NCBI RefSeq assembly: GCF_049608145.1
Contig: NZ_JBMYXF010000009.1
Coordinates: forward strand, 19,000-82,999
Direction: 5' to 3'
Source of the DNA: Halocynthiibacter sp049608145
GTDB lineage: Bacteria; Pseudomonadota; Alphaproteobacteria; Rhodobacterales; Rhodobacteraceae
DNA: 64,000 nucleotides
Notes under the pieces: model-generated
What the model was told of the DNA's origin: nothing
Database searches by the model: none
What the model saw: only the letters and a program-made list of their open reading frames with translations
Program-made: the position numbers and the translations under genes
In this document: in pieces, positions 52,174 through 61,147 of the stretch
How the letters are laid out: each line of letters starts with the position of its first letter
How positions within the stretch are numbered: the stretch's first letter is position 1

Positions 52174-52597
52174 CCTTCGCAACTTAGATCGTCTTCAGAA
52201 ACTACCTGAGCTGGTTAGCAAAGGTGATGCTGTCTTGATGTCTATATTCGAGGGCAGTCAAGCGGAGAGATCTGAGTTTTTGCTGAAGAGTAAAGAGACG
52301 CTGACGTTTGCAGAAATGAATCTAGAGGAGCTATATTTATTTCTGTTCCGCACGACATCCGACGCCACACAGGCTTGGGAAACATCGGACACCTGGTGGG
52401 GGCGGATGCGCAACAGATTTAATAACGCCAAGCCCGGTTACATTGAAATCCCTGGTCGTGTTCTGGTTCAAATTATGAGATGCCTTGATGATTCACGCGG
52501 GAACGCAGTTGCGCCGGGAGTGACCTGGTTTTTGCGTCTGGATCTCGCGCTTGAGATACGGGATTTGATGAAGCCAAAGGTAAAGAGTCCCACATGA
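52163..52597 (+). CDS. Hypothetical protein between iscR and the first cysteine desulfurase
   Basis: A protein of about 144 residues that I do not recognise. Its start (ATG at 52163, or 52166) overlaps the end of iscR and its stop overlaps the next ATG (ATGA), so it is translationally coupled within the operon. It uses AGA, CTA and TTA codons more than its neighbours and is AT-richer (for example LEELYLFLFRTT), hinting at later insertion. Charged, largely helical; the middle reads TSDTWWGRMRNRFNNAKPGYIEIPG. Confidence 0.6.
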   Translation: MMRDLRNLDRLQKLPELVSKGDAVLMSIFEGSQAERSEFLLKSKETLTFAEMNLEELYLFLFRTTSDATQAWETSDTWWGRMRNRFNNAKPGYIEIPGRVLVQIMRCLDDSRGNAVAPGVTWFLRLDLALEIRDLMKPKVKSPT

Positions 52598-53628
52598 AAC
52601 GCGTTTACCTTGATCACAATGCCACAACCCCTTTGCGGGCTGAAGCGCGCGATGCGATGATTGCTGCGATGGATGTGTTTGGAAATCCGTCCTCAGTGCA
52701 TGGCGAAGGGCGCGCAGCCAAGCGCATGATTGAAAACGCCCGTGGTCAGATTGCTGCGGCTTTTGGCGCGGATGGGGCTGAGATTGTTTTTACCTCTGGC
52801 GCAACGGAAGCGGCGCGTTTGGCGTTGGTTGGCGGTGAATATGCCGGCTCTGACGTGGAACATGACTGTGTTGTTGCCCATACAAACGTGACCCTTGATG
52901 TTAACGAGGACGGTGTGATCACAGGGCAAGTGGGCGCTGTGATGCAGGCGGCAAATTCGGAAACTGGGGTGTTGCAGGTCGGCGTTGAAGGCACCTGGTT
53001 TTGCGATGCGGTTCAGATTGCGGGCAAATCGCCTTGGGCGTTTAACTGGTCTGGTGCCACCACTGCGGCATTGTCGGCGCATAAGTTTGGCGGGCCGAAA
53101 GGGATCGGAGCGCTTGTGTTGAAGCGTGGCACTGATCTGCCATTGCCTGCGCAGGGTGGTCAAGAAATGGGGCGCCGGGCAGGGACCGAGAACCTGATCG
53201 GGATTGTTGGGATGGGGGCCGCTGCAGAGGCCGCCTCACGCGATCTTGAACGCGGGGTCTGGGATGAAGTTGCCAAACTTAGAACCATTCTAGAGAAAGC
53301 GCTGGAAGAATCCGCACCAGACATTATTATTGCCGGGAAGCGCGCGAATAGGCTTCCCAATACATCGTGTTTTGCCATTCCGGGGTGGAAGGGCGAAACG
53401 CAGGTCATGCAGATGGATCTGGCGGGTTTTGCTGTCTCGGCGGGCTCTGCCTGCTCATCCGGTAAGGTACGGGAAAGCCGCGTTTTGCGTGCAATGGGAT
53501 ATGGGCCGGAGATCGCGTCTTCGGCCATCCGGGTGTCACTAGGCCCCGAGAATACAGAACAAGAGGTCATGGCATTTGCTGCGGCCTGGATCAAAGAATA
53601 CCGCCGCCAAAAAGCGCGCGCGACCTGA
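52594..53628 (+). CDS. Cysteine desulfurase (IscS/NifS-like, class I)
   Basis: PLP enzyme that takes sulfur from cysteine for Fe-S cluster assembly. At 344 residues it begins MKRVYLDHNATTPLRAEAR, has the PLP-Lys segment SAHKFGGPKG, GQEMGRRAGTEN and the active-site Cys in AVSAGSACSSGK, typical of IscS/NifS type. A second, SufS-type desulfurase lies at the far end of the operon. It is shorter than E. coli IscS (404), mainly in the middle. The start overlaps the previous gene by four bases. Confidence 0.94.
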   Translation: MKRVYLDHNATTPLRAEARDAMIAAMDVFGNPSSVHGEGRAAKRMIENARGQIAAAFGADGAEIVFTSGATEAARLALVGGEYAGSDVEHDCVVAHTNVTLDVNEDGVITGQVGAVMQAANSETGVLQVGVEGTWFCDAVQIAGKSPWAFNWSGATTAALSAHKFGGPKGIGALVLKRGTDLPLPAQGGQEMGRRAGTENLIGIVGMGAAAEAASRDLERGVWDEVAKLRTILEKALEESAPDIIIAGKRANRLPNTSCFAIPGWKGETQVMQMDLAGFAVSAGSACSSGKVRESRVLRAMGYGPEIASSAIRVSLGPENTEQEVMAFAAAWIKEYRRQKARAT

Positions 53629-53639
53629 AGGGAAAGCAC

Positions 53640-55160
53640 ATGTCCATGGATGATGTCATCGTCAAAGACGGGGTTGAGGAAGAAACAGTTGAGGCTGTGA
53701 AAACCCTTGCCGGCAAATACAAACACGGCTGGGAAACCGACGTTGAAATGGAATACGCACCACTGGGTGTGAACCATGATATCGTGCGTTTGATTTCTGA
53801 GAAGAACAACGAACCTGAATGGATGCTGGAATGGCGTCTGGCGGCATTTGATCGTTGGCTTAAAATGGTTGAGCCAGATTGGGCGATGGTTGAATATCCT
53901 GAAATCAGCTTCCAGGACATCTATTATTATGCCCGTCCGAAATCCATGAAAGAAAAGCCAAAATCCCTTGATGAGGTTGATCCAAAGCTTCTCGCGACTT
54001 ATGCCAAGCTGGGTATCCCTCTGAAAGAACAGATGCTGTTGGCTGGTGTTGAAGGCGCTGAGGATTACAATCCGAATGATCGTAAAGTTGCTGTGGATGC
54101 TGTGTTTGACTCCGTTTCTTTGGGCACAACCTTCCAGAAAGACCTGGAAAAAGCTGGCGTGATCTTTTGCTCGATCTCTGAAGCGATCCACAAATACCCA
54201 GATCTGGTGAAGAAATATATCGGTTCTGTTGTGCCTGTGACCGACAACTTCTACGCGACGTTGAACTCTGCGGTCTTCTCCGATGGGTCCTTTGTTTACA
54301 TCCCGGAAGGCGTGCGTTGCCCGATGGAACTGTCGACCTATTTCCGCATCAACGCTGAAAACACCGGTCAGTTTGAACGCACTTTGATCGTTGCGGAAAA
54401 AGGCAGCTATGTGTCCTATCTTGAGGGCTGTACTGCGCCGCAACGTGATGAGGCCCAGTTACATGCCGCCGTGGTTGAAATCGTGATCGAAGAAGACGCT
54501 GAGGTGAAATATTCCACCGTTCAGAACTGGTTCCCCGGTGATGAAGACGGCAAGGGCGGTATCTATAACTTTGTGACGAAACGCGCGGATTGCCGTGGGG
54601 ATCGTGCGAAAATCATGTGGACCCAGGTTGAAACTGGATCTGCAGTGACTTGGAAATACCCAAGCTGCATTCTGCGCGGCGATGAAAGCCAGGGCGAGTT
54701 TTACTCCATCGCGATTGCCAACAACATGCAGCAGGCCGACACCGGCACAAAGATGGTGCATTTGGGCAAAAACACGAAATCACGTATCGTGTCCAAGGGG
54801 ATTTCCGCTGGTAAGGCGCAAAACACCTATCGCGGCCTTGTGTCCATGCATCCAAAGGCTAAGAATTCACGCAACTTCACCCAATGTGACAGCTTGCTGA
54901 TTGGCGATAAATGTGGCGCGCATACGGTGCCTTACATTGAAGTTAAAAACAATTCCTCCCGCGTGGAACATGAGGCGACCACATCCAAGGTGGATGACGA
55001 TCAACTGTTCTACTGCCGTTCCCGCGGTATCGGTGAAGAAGAGGCCGTGGCCCTTGTTGTCAACGGCTTTGTGAAAGACGTTCTGCAAGCCTTGCCAATG
55101 GAATTCGCTTTGGAAGCGCAAGCGCTTGTTGCGATTTCTCTTGAAGGGTCTGTTGGGTAA
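53640..55160 (+). CDS. sufB: Fe-S cluster assembly protein SufB
   Basis: Scaffold subunit of the SufBCD complex, 506 residues. It has GVEGAEDYNPND, SDGSFVYIPEGVRCPMELSTYFRINAENTGQFERTLIVAEKGSYVSYLEGCTAP, a SufB hallmark, and the C-terminal FYCRSRGIGEEEAVALVVNGFV. Cluster assembly uses Cys and Glu residues in the C-terminal half. It follows the desulfurase after 11 bases. sufC is separated from it by three small genes, unlike the compact order in E. coli. Confidence 0.98.
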   Translation: MSMDDVIVKDGVEEETVEAVKTLAGKYKHGWETDVEMEYAPLGVNHDIVRLISEKNNEPEWMLEWRLAAFDRWLKMVEPDWAMVEYPEISFQDIYYYARPKSMKEKPKSLDEVDPKLLATYAKLGIPLKEQMLLAGVEGAEDYNPNDRKVAVDAVFDSVSLGTTFQKDLEKAGVIFCSISEAIHKYPDLVKKYIGSVVPVTDNFYATLNSAVFSDGSFVYIPEGVRCPMELSTYFRINAENTGQFERTLIVAEKGSYVSYLEGCTAPQRDEAQLHAAVVEIVIEEDAEVKYSTVQNWFPGDEDGKGGIYNFVTKRADCRGDRAKIMWTQVETGSAVTWKYPSCILRGDESQGEFYSIAIANNMQQADTGTKMVHLGKNTKSRIVSKGISAGKAQNTYRGLVSMHPKAKNSRNFTQCDSLLIGDKCGAHTVPYIEVKNNSSRVEHEATTSKVDDDQLFYCRSRGIGEEEAVALVVNGFVKDVLQALPMEFALEAQALVAISLEGSVG

Positions 55161-55184
55161 ACAGTTTCATTTTGGAGATAAAAT

Positions 55185-55541
55185 ATGATCAGTCGAGACG
55201 AAGCTTCAAAGATTGCGAAAACCGCAAGGCGTAGCCCGTCGAACGAAGCCGCATTGGTGTGGAGCTTTGTGGGCATTCCCGTTATCTTCACAACGCTTTT
55301 TGGGATGCCTCCTGAATGGCTTGCGATCATTTCCCTTCATGTGAGTATTCTCGCGGCATCTACCATGGTTGGTGTTCTTGTCGGTGGAGTTGCTGGTTTA
55401 GTTTGGTACTTTATTGCGAGAAAAACTGTTGAGCAGGCCATTGTTCGGAACAATGCCATTATGAAAGTTGCGCGGGATCAACGCGTTGCAGAAACTCAAG
55501 AGAAAATTGCTGCGTTGCATGCGGGCGAGGAAAGTAAATGA
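55185..55541 (+). CDS. Hypothetical membrane protein in the suf operon
   Basis: A 118-residue protein, not recognised. Two hydrophobic segments (LVWSFVGIPVIFTTLFGM and ISLHVSILAASTMVGVLVGGVAGLVWYFIA) are followed by a charged cytoplasmic tail. Its ribosome site GGAGATAAAAT fits. The stop overlaps the ybjQ-like start (ATGA). It interrupts the usual sufB-sufC spacing. Confidence 0.65.
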   Translation: MISRDEASKIAKTARRSPSNEAALVWSFVGIPVIFTTLFGMPPEWLAIISLHVSILAASTMVGVLVGGVAGLVWYFIARKTVEQAIVRNNAIMKVARDQRVAETQEKIAALHAGEESK

Positions 55542-55849
55542 TCATCACAACCACTCCCTCTATCGAAGGCAAACCCATTCGCACCTACCACGGCATTGTC
55601 GTGGGCGAGGCGATTATGGGGGCGAATGTTGTGCGCGATGTTTTTGCTTCGATCACTGATATCGTCGGTGGGCGGTCCGGTGCTTATGAAAGTAAACTGC
55701 AAGATGCCCGCGACACGGCCCTGCGTGAACTTGAACAGCGTGCACAGGAAAAAGGTGCGAATGCTGTTGTGGGCGTTGATCTTGATTATGAAGTCGTCGG
55801 GCAAAGCATGTTGATGGTTTCGGCCTCTGGTACAGCGGTGACCGTATAG
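55538..55849 (+). CDS. YbjQ family heavy-metal-binding-domain-like protein (DUF74)
   Basis: A 103-residue protein with the YbjQ pattern: MIITTTPSIEGKPIRTYHGIVVGEAIMGANVVRDVFASITDIVGGRSGAYESKL, then ARDTALRELEQRAQEKGANAVVGVDLDYEVVG. YbjQ proteins form a pentamer with a possible metal-binding role; the function is unproven. Overlaps the upstream membrane-protein gene. Confidence 0.9.
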   Translation: MIITTTPSIEGKPIRTYHGIVVGEAIMGANVVRDVFASITDIVGGRSGAYESKLQDARDTALRELEQRAQEKGANAVVGVDLDYEVVGQSMLMVSASGTAVTV

Positions 55850-56018
55850 ATGACAACAGCCTGCGTTTTCATATCTTCTGACCTCAACAGTGTTGCCCGT
55901 GATCGGTGTGACGCTGCGGAAGCTATTGTTTGCGCTAATATTACCCACATCCTGCCTTGTTCACGCCATGTTTCGAAACAAACTGTTGCCGAATGGGTGA
56001 GAAGTGGGAACAAACGTC

Positions 56019-56642
56019 ATGGCAATGGCCGATCAACACGATATTTTCAACAAACGGATTTCGCGCATCAACAAGGGCACGGGGCCCAATCTGATGGGGC
56101 AGATGCTTGTGGGCGCGGCAGATACAAGCCAGCGCGTGCGAAATTCGAAAAAGTCACACAGAAGCAATGGGCTGAGCCTGTCGCGGACAGCAAAGAGCAC
56201 ATCCAGAACACCTGTCATCGAGCGCCTTCTGGGCATGCCGTTGGCGTTGTTGATGGGGGCCGGCGCGGTGCTGATCGCAAATGTCGGATTGTTTCACATG
56301 TATTCTGCGGGGCGCACGCCATTGTTTGCCCTGCCAGAACCCATCGTGACACCGCTGCAAAGTGCAAACGGTCCTTTATGGGCGGCGCTTGGGGTCGCGT
56401 TTCTGGTTATACTTTTGTTCAAAGTTTTCTCAATGTGGCGGATCGCGGCCTTTGCGGTTGGATTCTGCGCAATGATCTATGGCGAAAACCAGTTACAGGA
56501 TCGTTATCCAACGACTTGGGCACAGCTTTACGCCCCATATGTGCCCGCCGCAGTGCAGGTCACCGAGGGCACGGATGGGGTGGTTTCCGCCAGCGAATTA
56601 GGCACAGAAACGCCAGCGGTCGCGACTGCCCAGACTTTCTAA
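56019..56642 (+). CDS. Hypothetical membrane protein before sufC
   Basis: A protein of about 207 residues that I do not recognise. The N-terminal 65 residues are polar and basic (ISRINKGTGPNLMGQM, SKKSHRSNGLSLSRTAKST). Two or three hydrophobic segments follow (LGMPLALLMGAGAVLIANVGLF, WAALGVAFLVILLFKVF, WRIAAFAVGFCAMIYG), and the tail is acidic. The start is uncertain: ATGs at 56019 and 56025, or GTG at 56004. The gap 55850-56018 before it holds no convincing gene. sufC begins 147 bases downstream. Confidence 0.65.
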   Translation: MAMADQHDIFNKRISRINKGTGPNLMGQMLVGAADTSQRVRNSKKSHRSNGLSLSRTAKSTSRTPVIERLLGMPLALLMGAGAVLIANVGLFHMYSAGRTPLFALPEPIVTPLQSANGPLWAALGVAFLVILLFKVFSMWRIAAFAVGFCAMIYGENQLQDRYPTTWAQLYAPYVPAAVQVTEGTDGVVSASELGTETPAVATAQTF

Positions 56643-56789
56643 AACCCAACCTGAATTCACAGCAGGACTTACCGCACAACGGTGTTTCCCTGCGATCTGA
56701 ACAAAGCGAAACCGGCGTCAGTTTTCTGCGTCGGGCTTTCGCGTTTCCTATAACCCCGCGCATTTGCGTGATGATGAAAGAAGAAAAAT

Positions 56790-57545
56790 ATGCTTGAAAT
56801 CAAGAACCTGCACGCCGAACTTGAAGATGATGGTAAGAAGATCCTCAAAGGTGTTGATCTGACGCTTGAAGCTGGCAAAGTCCATGCGATTATGGGGCCA
56901 AATGGTTCTGGAAAATCCACGTTGTCTTATGTCTTGTCTGGCCGTGACGGCTATGAAGTGACCGAAGGCTCTGCACAACTGGACGGCGAAGATATCTTGG
57001 ATATGGAATCCGAAGAACGTGCTGCCGCTGGCCTGTTTCTGGCGTTCCAATATCCGGTTGAGATCCCAGGCGTTGGCAACATGACTTTCCTGCGCACTGC
57101 GGTGAACTCCCAGCGCAAGGCGCGCGGCGAAGAAGAATTGTCCGCTGCGGATTTCCTGAAGGTTGTTCGTGCCAAGGCGAAGACCCTGAAAATTGACGCG
57201 GATATGCTGAAACGCCCGGTCAACGTTGGTTTTTCCGGCGGCGAGAAAAAGCGTAACGAAATCCTACAGATGGCGATGCTTGAGCCAAAGATGTGCATCT
57301 TGGATGAAACCGATTCTGGTCTTGACGTGGATGCGATGAAATTGGTTTCCGAAGGCGTAAATGCCTTGCGTGATGCGGGGCGTTCTTTCCTTGTGATCAC
57401 CCACTATCAACGTCTTCTGGATCACATCAAACCTGATGTTGTGCACATCATGGCAGAAGGCCGTATCATCAGAACTGGCGGCCCTGAATTGGCGCTGGAA
57501 GTTGAAAACAACGGCTATGCCGACCTTTTGGCGGAGTATGCATAA
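56790..57545 (+). CDS. sufC: Fe-S cluster assembly ATPase SufC
   Basis: ABC-type ATPase of the SufBCD complex, 251 residues. Walker A GPNGSGKST, the SufC-specific FLAFQYPVEIPGV after the Q-loop, FSGGEKKRNEILQ signature, and ILDETDSGLDVDAMK Walker B. The ribosome site AGAAGA is a little far. Its stop overlaps the sufD start by one base (TAATG), so they are translationally coupled. Confidence 0.98.
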   Translation: MLEIKNLHAELEDDGKKILKGVDLTLEAGKVHAIMGPNGSGKSTLSYVLSGRDGYEVTEGSAQLDGEDILDMESEERAAAGLFLAFQYPVEIPGVGNMTFLRTAVNSQRKARGEEELSAADFLKVVRAKAKTLKIDADMLKRPVNVGFSGGEKKRNEILQMAMLEPKMCILDETDSGLDVDAMKLVSEGVNALRDAGRSFLVITHYQRLLDHIKPDVVHIMAEGRIIRTGGPELALEVENNGYADLLAEYA

Positions 57546-58828
57546 TGGCTGTTGCTGAACAGAAAAATGCGCAGCTTTCAGTGACTTCGCCCGTGTCTGG
57601 CGGCTGGTCTGCGAAAGCGCGCGAAGATGCGTTGGCGCGTCTGGCGGCTGTTGGTTTGCCAGGGCGTCGTGACGAATACTGGAAATATACCCGCCCTGAT
57701 GCGTTGACCCAGGCTGAGGCTCCCGAAGGTCAGTTCGTCGCATATGAGGAAACACCTGTGTTTTCCGAAGTGGATCGTTTGAAGATCGTCTTTGTTGACG
57801 GTGTTTTTGATGCGGATCAGTCTGATGATCTGTCGCTGGAAGGTGTCACAATCGAACGCCTTGCGGATGTTTCTGGTGCTGATATCCACTGGGCGCAGGG
57901 GCTATACGGTGTTCTGGAAACCAACGGGCAGACACCTGTTGCGCGCCCACTGGCGATTGCGAACACGGCTGCTGCTGCGGATGGCATTCTGTTGAACGTG
58001 ACCGGCAAGGTTTCAAAACCCGTTTCATTGATTTACCTTTATAATTCGGATCAGTCCGACGCGATGCTACACCACGTTGTGAAGCTGTCTGAGGGCGCCG
58101 AGATCACCGTTCTAGAAAATGGTCCGGCGGCTGCACGTTTCAACACTGTGATGGAAATTGAGGTTGCGGATCGTGCGTCTTTCCACCATGTGCGCACTCA
58201 GGGGCGGCAGCATGTGCGCCATGCTGTGACCCATATGTTTGCGCGTCTTGGTACTGAAAGCCAGTTCCGCAGCTTCACCATGACCGTGAACGGCGCTCTG
58301 ACCCGCAATGAAGCGGTGATCGAAGTGAACGGCGATGACACCTTGGCCCATATCGCGGGCGTTGCCGCCGGTGATGGCGCAACAGAGCAGGGTTTTCACC
58401 ATGATGACACGGTCTTCATCACACATGACGCGGTGAACTGTGAAAGTCGTCAGGTGTTCAAAAAAGTTCTGCGCAATGGGGCAACCGGTGTGTTCCAGGG
58501 CAAGATCCTTGTTCAACCAGATGCACAGAAAACGGATGGCTACCAGATCAGTCAGGGTCTTTTGTTGGACGATGACAGTAACTTCTTGGCTAAGCCTGAG
58601 CTGGAAATCTACGCGGATGATGTGGCCTGTTCCCATGGTTCCACCTGTGGCGCGATCGATGACGGGGCGTTGTTTTATCTTCGTTCGCGTGGTGTCCCAA
58701 AGGCCGAAGCGCAGGACCTTTTGGTGTTGGCGTTTCTTGCTGAGGCAATTGACGAAGTCGCAGACGAAGCCATTCGTGATCTTCTGACAGAACGTCTTGA
58801 ATCCTGGATGGCCCGTCGCCGCGCATAA
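57545..58828 (+). CDS. sufD: Fe-S cluster assembly protein SufD
   Basis: Partner of SufB in the assembly scaffold, 427 residues. It has RRDEYWKYTRPDAL near the start and VFQGKILVQPDAQKTDGYQISQGLLLDDDSNFLAKPELEIYADDVACSHGSTCGAIDDGALFYLRSRGV, the SufB/SufD beta-helix end with the conserved His and Cys positions. It starts within the sufC stop. A Yip1-like gene follows after nine bases. Confidence 0.97.
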   Translation: MAVAEQKNAQLSVTSPVSGGWSAKAREDALARLAAVGLPGRRDEYWKYTRPDALTQAEAPEGQFVAYEETPVFSEVDRLKIVFVDGVFDADQSDDLSLEGVTIERLADVSGADIHWAQGLYGVLETNGQTPVARPLAIANTAAAADGILLNVTGKVSKPVSLIYLYNSDQSDAMLHHVVKLSEGAEITVLENGPAAARFNTVMEIEVADRASFHHVRTQGRQHVRHAVTHMFARLGTESQFRSFTMTVNGALTRNEAVIEVNGDDTLAHIAGVAAGDGATEQGFHHDDTVFITHDAVNCESRQVFKKVLRNGATGVFQGKILVQPDAQKTDGYQISQGLLLDDDSNFLAKPELEIYADDVACSHGSTCGAIDDGALFYLRSRGVPKAEAQDLLVLAFLAEAIDEVADEAIRDLLTERLESWMARRRA

Positions 58829-58837
58829 GGAAAGCCG

Positions 58838-59326
58838 ATGTCTGTTACACGCGATATCCTTGCCTGTTATCGTCGCCCGCGTGAGGTGTTTGAACGCCGT
58901 ATGTCGGGCGATGAAGGCTTGGTGCTGACCTATGCGATTATTGCAGGTTTGCTGGCCTTTGTCGGCCAGCTGCCTGTTTGGGCGCGCCAGGCTGAATTGC
59001 AGCCGGAACTTGGGAATATGGCCAGCCTGATCTATAGCGGGTTTTTGGTCCTTGTTTTCGTTTTCCCGCTGTTTTTCTACATTCTATCTGCCTTGCTGTG
59101 GTTGCCTCTGCGGTTTCTGGCAGGGGTCAGCGGCCTTGATATCCGCCTTAGCATGTTTTGGTCTTTGCTTGCGGCGATGCCACTGTGGCTGCTGCTTGGG
59201 TTGACGCAGGGCATTATGGGCCCTGGCGGGGAAACCTATCTGGTTTTTGTGCTGTGGTTTATTGCTTTTTTGGGCTTTTTCACAATTGGACTGCGTGTTG
59301 CTGTCCGTCACATGAGGGTGGCATAA
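58838..59326 (+). CDS. Yip1 domain membrane protein (first of two)
   Basis: A 162-residue protein of the Yip1 membrane family with about five hydrophobic segments (LVLTYAIIAGLLAFVGQL, LIYSGFLVLVFVFPLFFYILSAL, MFWSLLAAMPLWLLLGL, YLVFVLWFIAFLGFFTIGL). It starts with a cytosolic MSVTRDILACYRRPREVFERRMS. The next Yip1-like gene starts at its stop (TAATG). Its role in Fe-S assembly is unknown; from memory the pair is a Rhodobacterales suf-operon feature. Confidence 0.8.
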   Translation: MSVTRDILACYRRPREVFERRMSGDEGLVLTYAIIAGLLAFVGQLPVWARQAELQPELGNMASLIYSGFLVLVFVFPLFFYILSALLWLPLRFLAGVSGLDIRLSMFWSLLAAMPLWLLLGLTQGIMGPGGETYLVFVLWFIAFLGFFTIGLRVAVRHMRVA

Positions 59327-59916
59327 TGGAACTGACTTTTCCATGGGTGAAAGACCTGATTTTACGCAGTTTTCAGGACCCACGCGGCGCAATGGCGGAA
59401 GTGATCGCGCTCGGTTTTCCACGTCAGACACTGTGGTTGATGTTCTGGCTGACCTGTGCTGCTTCTGTGGTGCTCAGCTTTGTGGTAGGCAGCCTGCTGC
59501 CCACACCTGAATTGCCAGAAGGTGCGCAAGCCTTTGAACCCAGTCCTTTTTTCCTAACAGGAATGTTGTTGGCGAGCCAGGCGATGTTATTGTTCCTTGG
59601 AACATTTGTAGCCGGAAAAATGGCAGGCGGTCATGGCCGTTTTGATGACGTTCTGGCCTTGATTATCTTTCAACAGATGATCATGTTCGCGCTCAACCTT
59701 GTCCAACTTGTGATCGCATTGGTTATGCCGTCCGGAGCAATATTATTCGGATATGCTGCGATGGTTATTATGATGTGGCAGTTGTGTCATTTTATGGCTC
59801 AAGTTCATGGGTTTAAATCCGCGCTGGCCGTCTTCTTTGGCGGTCTGGCCGCAATATTTGTGATCAGCATGGTGCTTTCTATTGTGTTGATTTCTCTTGG
59901 GATGGTTCCCTCATAA
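59326..59916 (+). CDS. Yip1 domain membrane protein (second of two)
   Basis: A 196-residue membrane protein starting MELTFPWVKDLILRSFQDPRGAMAEVIALGFPRQTLWLMFWLTCAASVVLSFVV; four or five hydrophobic segments follow. ATG overlaps the first Yip1-like stop by one base. sufS follows after 13 bases. Together the two proteins could form a membrane complex whose role is unknown. Confidence 0.8.
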   Translation: MELTFPWVKDLILRSFQDPRGAMAEVIALGFPRQTLWLMFWLTCAASVVLSFVVGSLLPTPELPEGAQAFEPSPFFLTGMLLASQAMLLFLGTFVAGKMAGGHGRFDDVLALIIFQQMIMFALNLVQLVIALVMPSGAILFGYAAMVIMMWQLCHFMAQVHGFKSALAVFFGGLAAIFVISMVLSIVLISLGMVPS

Positions 59917-59929
59917 GGTGTCTGAAAAG

Positions 59930-61147
59930 ATGTATGACGTCGAAAAAATCCGCGCTGATTTCCCGATTTTATCCCGCGAAGTGAATGGCAAGCCTTTGGT
60001 TTACCTGGATAATGGTGCCTCTGCGCAAAAGCCGCAGGTGGTGATTGATGCGGTGACGCGCGGCTATGCCGAAGAATACGCCAATGTGCATCGCGGACTG
60101 CATTATCTGTCTAATCTGGCCACGGAAAAATACGAATCTGTTCGCGGAACGATCGCCAAATTCCTTGGGGCGACGGAAGACGAAATTGTTATGAACTCGG
60201 GTACCACCGAGGGTATCAATATGGTGGCCTATGGCTGGGGTGCTGCGAACCTGCAGGCGGGGGATGAAATTATCCTATCCGTCATGGAACATCACGCCAA
60301 TATTGTGCCCTGGCATTTCCTGCGTGAACGCCTTGGTGTGGTGATCAAATGGGTCGAAATTGACAGCAATGGTGATCTTGATCCGCAACGCGTGATCGAT
60401 GCCATTGGCGAAAAAACAAAACTCATCTCAATTACCCATATGTCCAATGTGTTAGGCAGTGTTGTTGATGTTAAATCCATCTGTGAATTTGCCCGTGAAA
60501 AGGGCGTTCCTGTGATGGTGGATGGGTCTCAGTCTTCCGTACATATGCCTGTGAATGTGAATGACTTGGGCTGTGATTTCTTCGCGATCACGGGGCATAA
60601 ACTGTATGGTCCATCCAGTTCCGGCGCGATGTATATTCGTAAAGAACGCATGAACGAAATGCAGCCCTTTATGGGGGGCGGTGATATGATCCGCGAAGTG
60701 TCGCGCGATGAAGTGACCTATAATGACCCGCCAATGAAGTTCGAAGCCGGCACCCCTGGCATTGTTCAAATGATCGGGTTGGGGGCAGCGCTTGAATATT
60801 TGATGGATCTTGGCATGGACAATGTTGCAGCACATGAACGCAAATTGCGTGATTATGCCCGTGCCAAATTGGATGGTCTGAACTGGCTGAATGTGCAGGG
60901 GAATTCCGCAACAAAAGGCGCAATCTTTTCCTTTACCATGGAAGGGGCCGCACATGCGCATGACCTGTCCACTGTGCTTGATAAGCGTGGCGTCGCCGTG
61001 CGTGCCGGTCATCATTGTGCGCAGCCTCTGATGCAACATCTGGGTGTTCCGGCCACAGCGCGGGCATCTTTTGGCCTGTATAATACAGAGTCCGAGGTTG
61101 ATACTCTGGTCAGTGCTCTTGAACTTTGTCATGAACTTTTCGCCTGA
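59930..61147 (+). CDS. sufS: Cysteine desulfurase SufS (class II)
   Basis: PLP enzyme that provides sulfur to the SufBCD complex, about 405 residues. It begins MYDVEKIRADFPILSREVNGKPLVYLDNGASAQKP, with MEHHANIVPW, the PLP-Lys motif ITGHKLYGPSS and the active-site Cys in VRAGHHCAQPLM, all of SufS type. The ATG at 59930 has AAGGTG upstream. SufE is not encoded nearby, and no sufA follows; instead the B12-domain gene overlaps its end by 17 bases. Confidence 0.97.
   Translation: MYDVEKIRADFPILSREVNGKPLVYLDNGASAQKPQVVIDAVTRGYAEEYANVHRGLHYLSNLATEKYESVRGTIAKFLGATEDEIVMNSGTTEGINMVAYGWGAANLQAGDEIILSVMEHHANIVPWHFLRERLGVVIKWVEIDSNGDLDPQRVIDAIGEKTKLISITHMSNVLGSVVDVKSICEFAREKGVPVMVDGSQSSVHMPVNVNDLGCDFFAITGHKLYGPSSSGAMYIRKERMNEMQPFMGGGDMIREVSRDEVTYNDPPMKFEAGTPGIVQMIGLGAALEYLMDLGMDNVAAHERKLRDYARAKLDGLNWLNVQGNSATKGAIFSFTMEGAAHAHDLSTVLDKRGVAVRAGHHCAQPLMQHLGVPATARASFGLYNTESEVDTLVSALELCHELFA

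Noticed and set aside
53160..54443. 427-codon minus-strand frame opposite the cysteine desulfurase and sufB
   Set aside because: Antisense shadow; both plus-strand genes have full family motifs.
55850..56797. 315-codon open frame overlapping the hypothetical membrane protein gene before sufC
   Set aside because: It reads in another frame through the better-supported membrane protein, with Arg/Gly-rich unnatural composition and no ribosome site.
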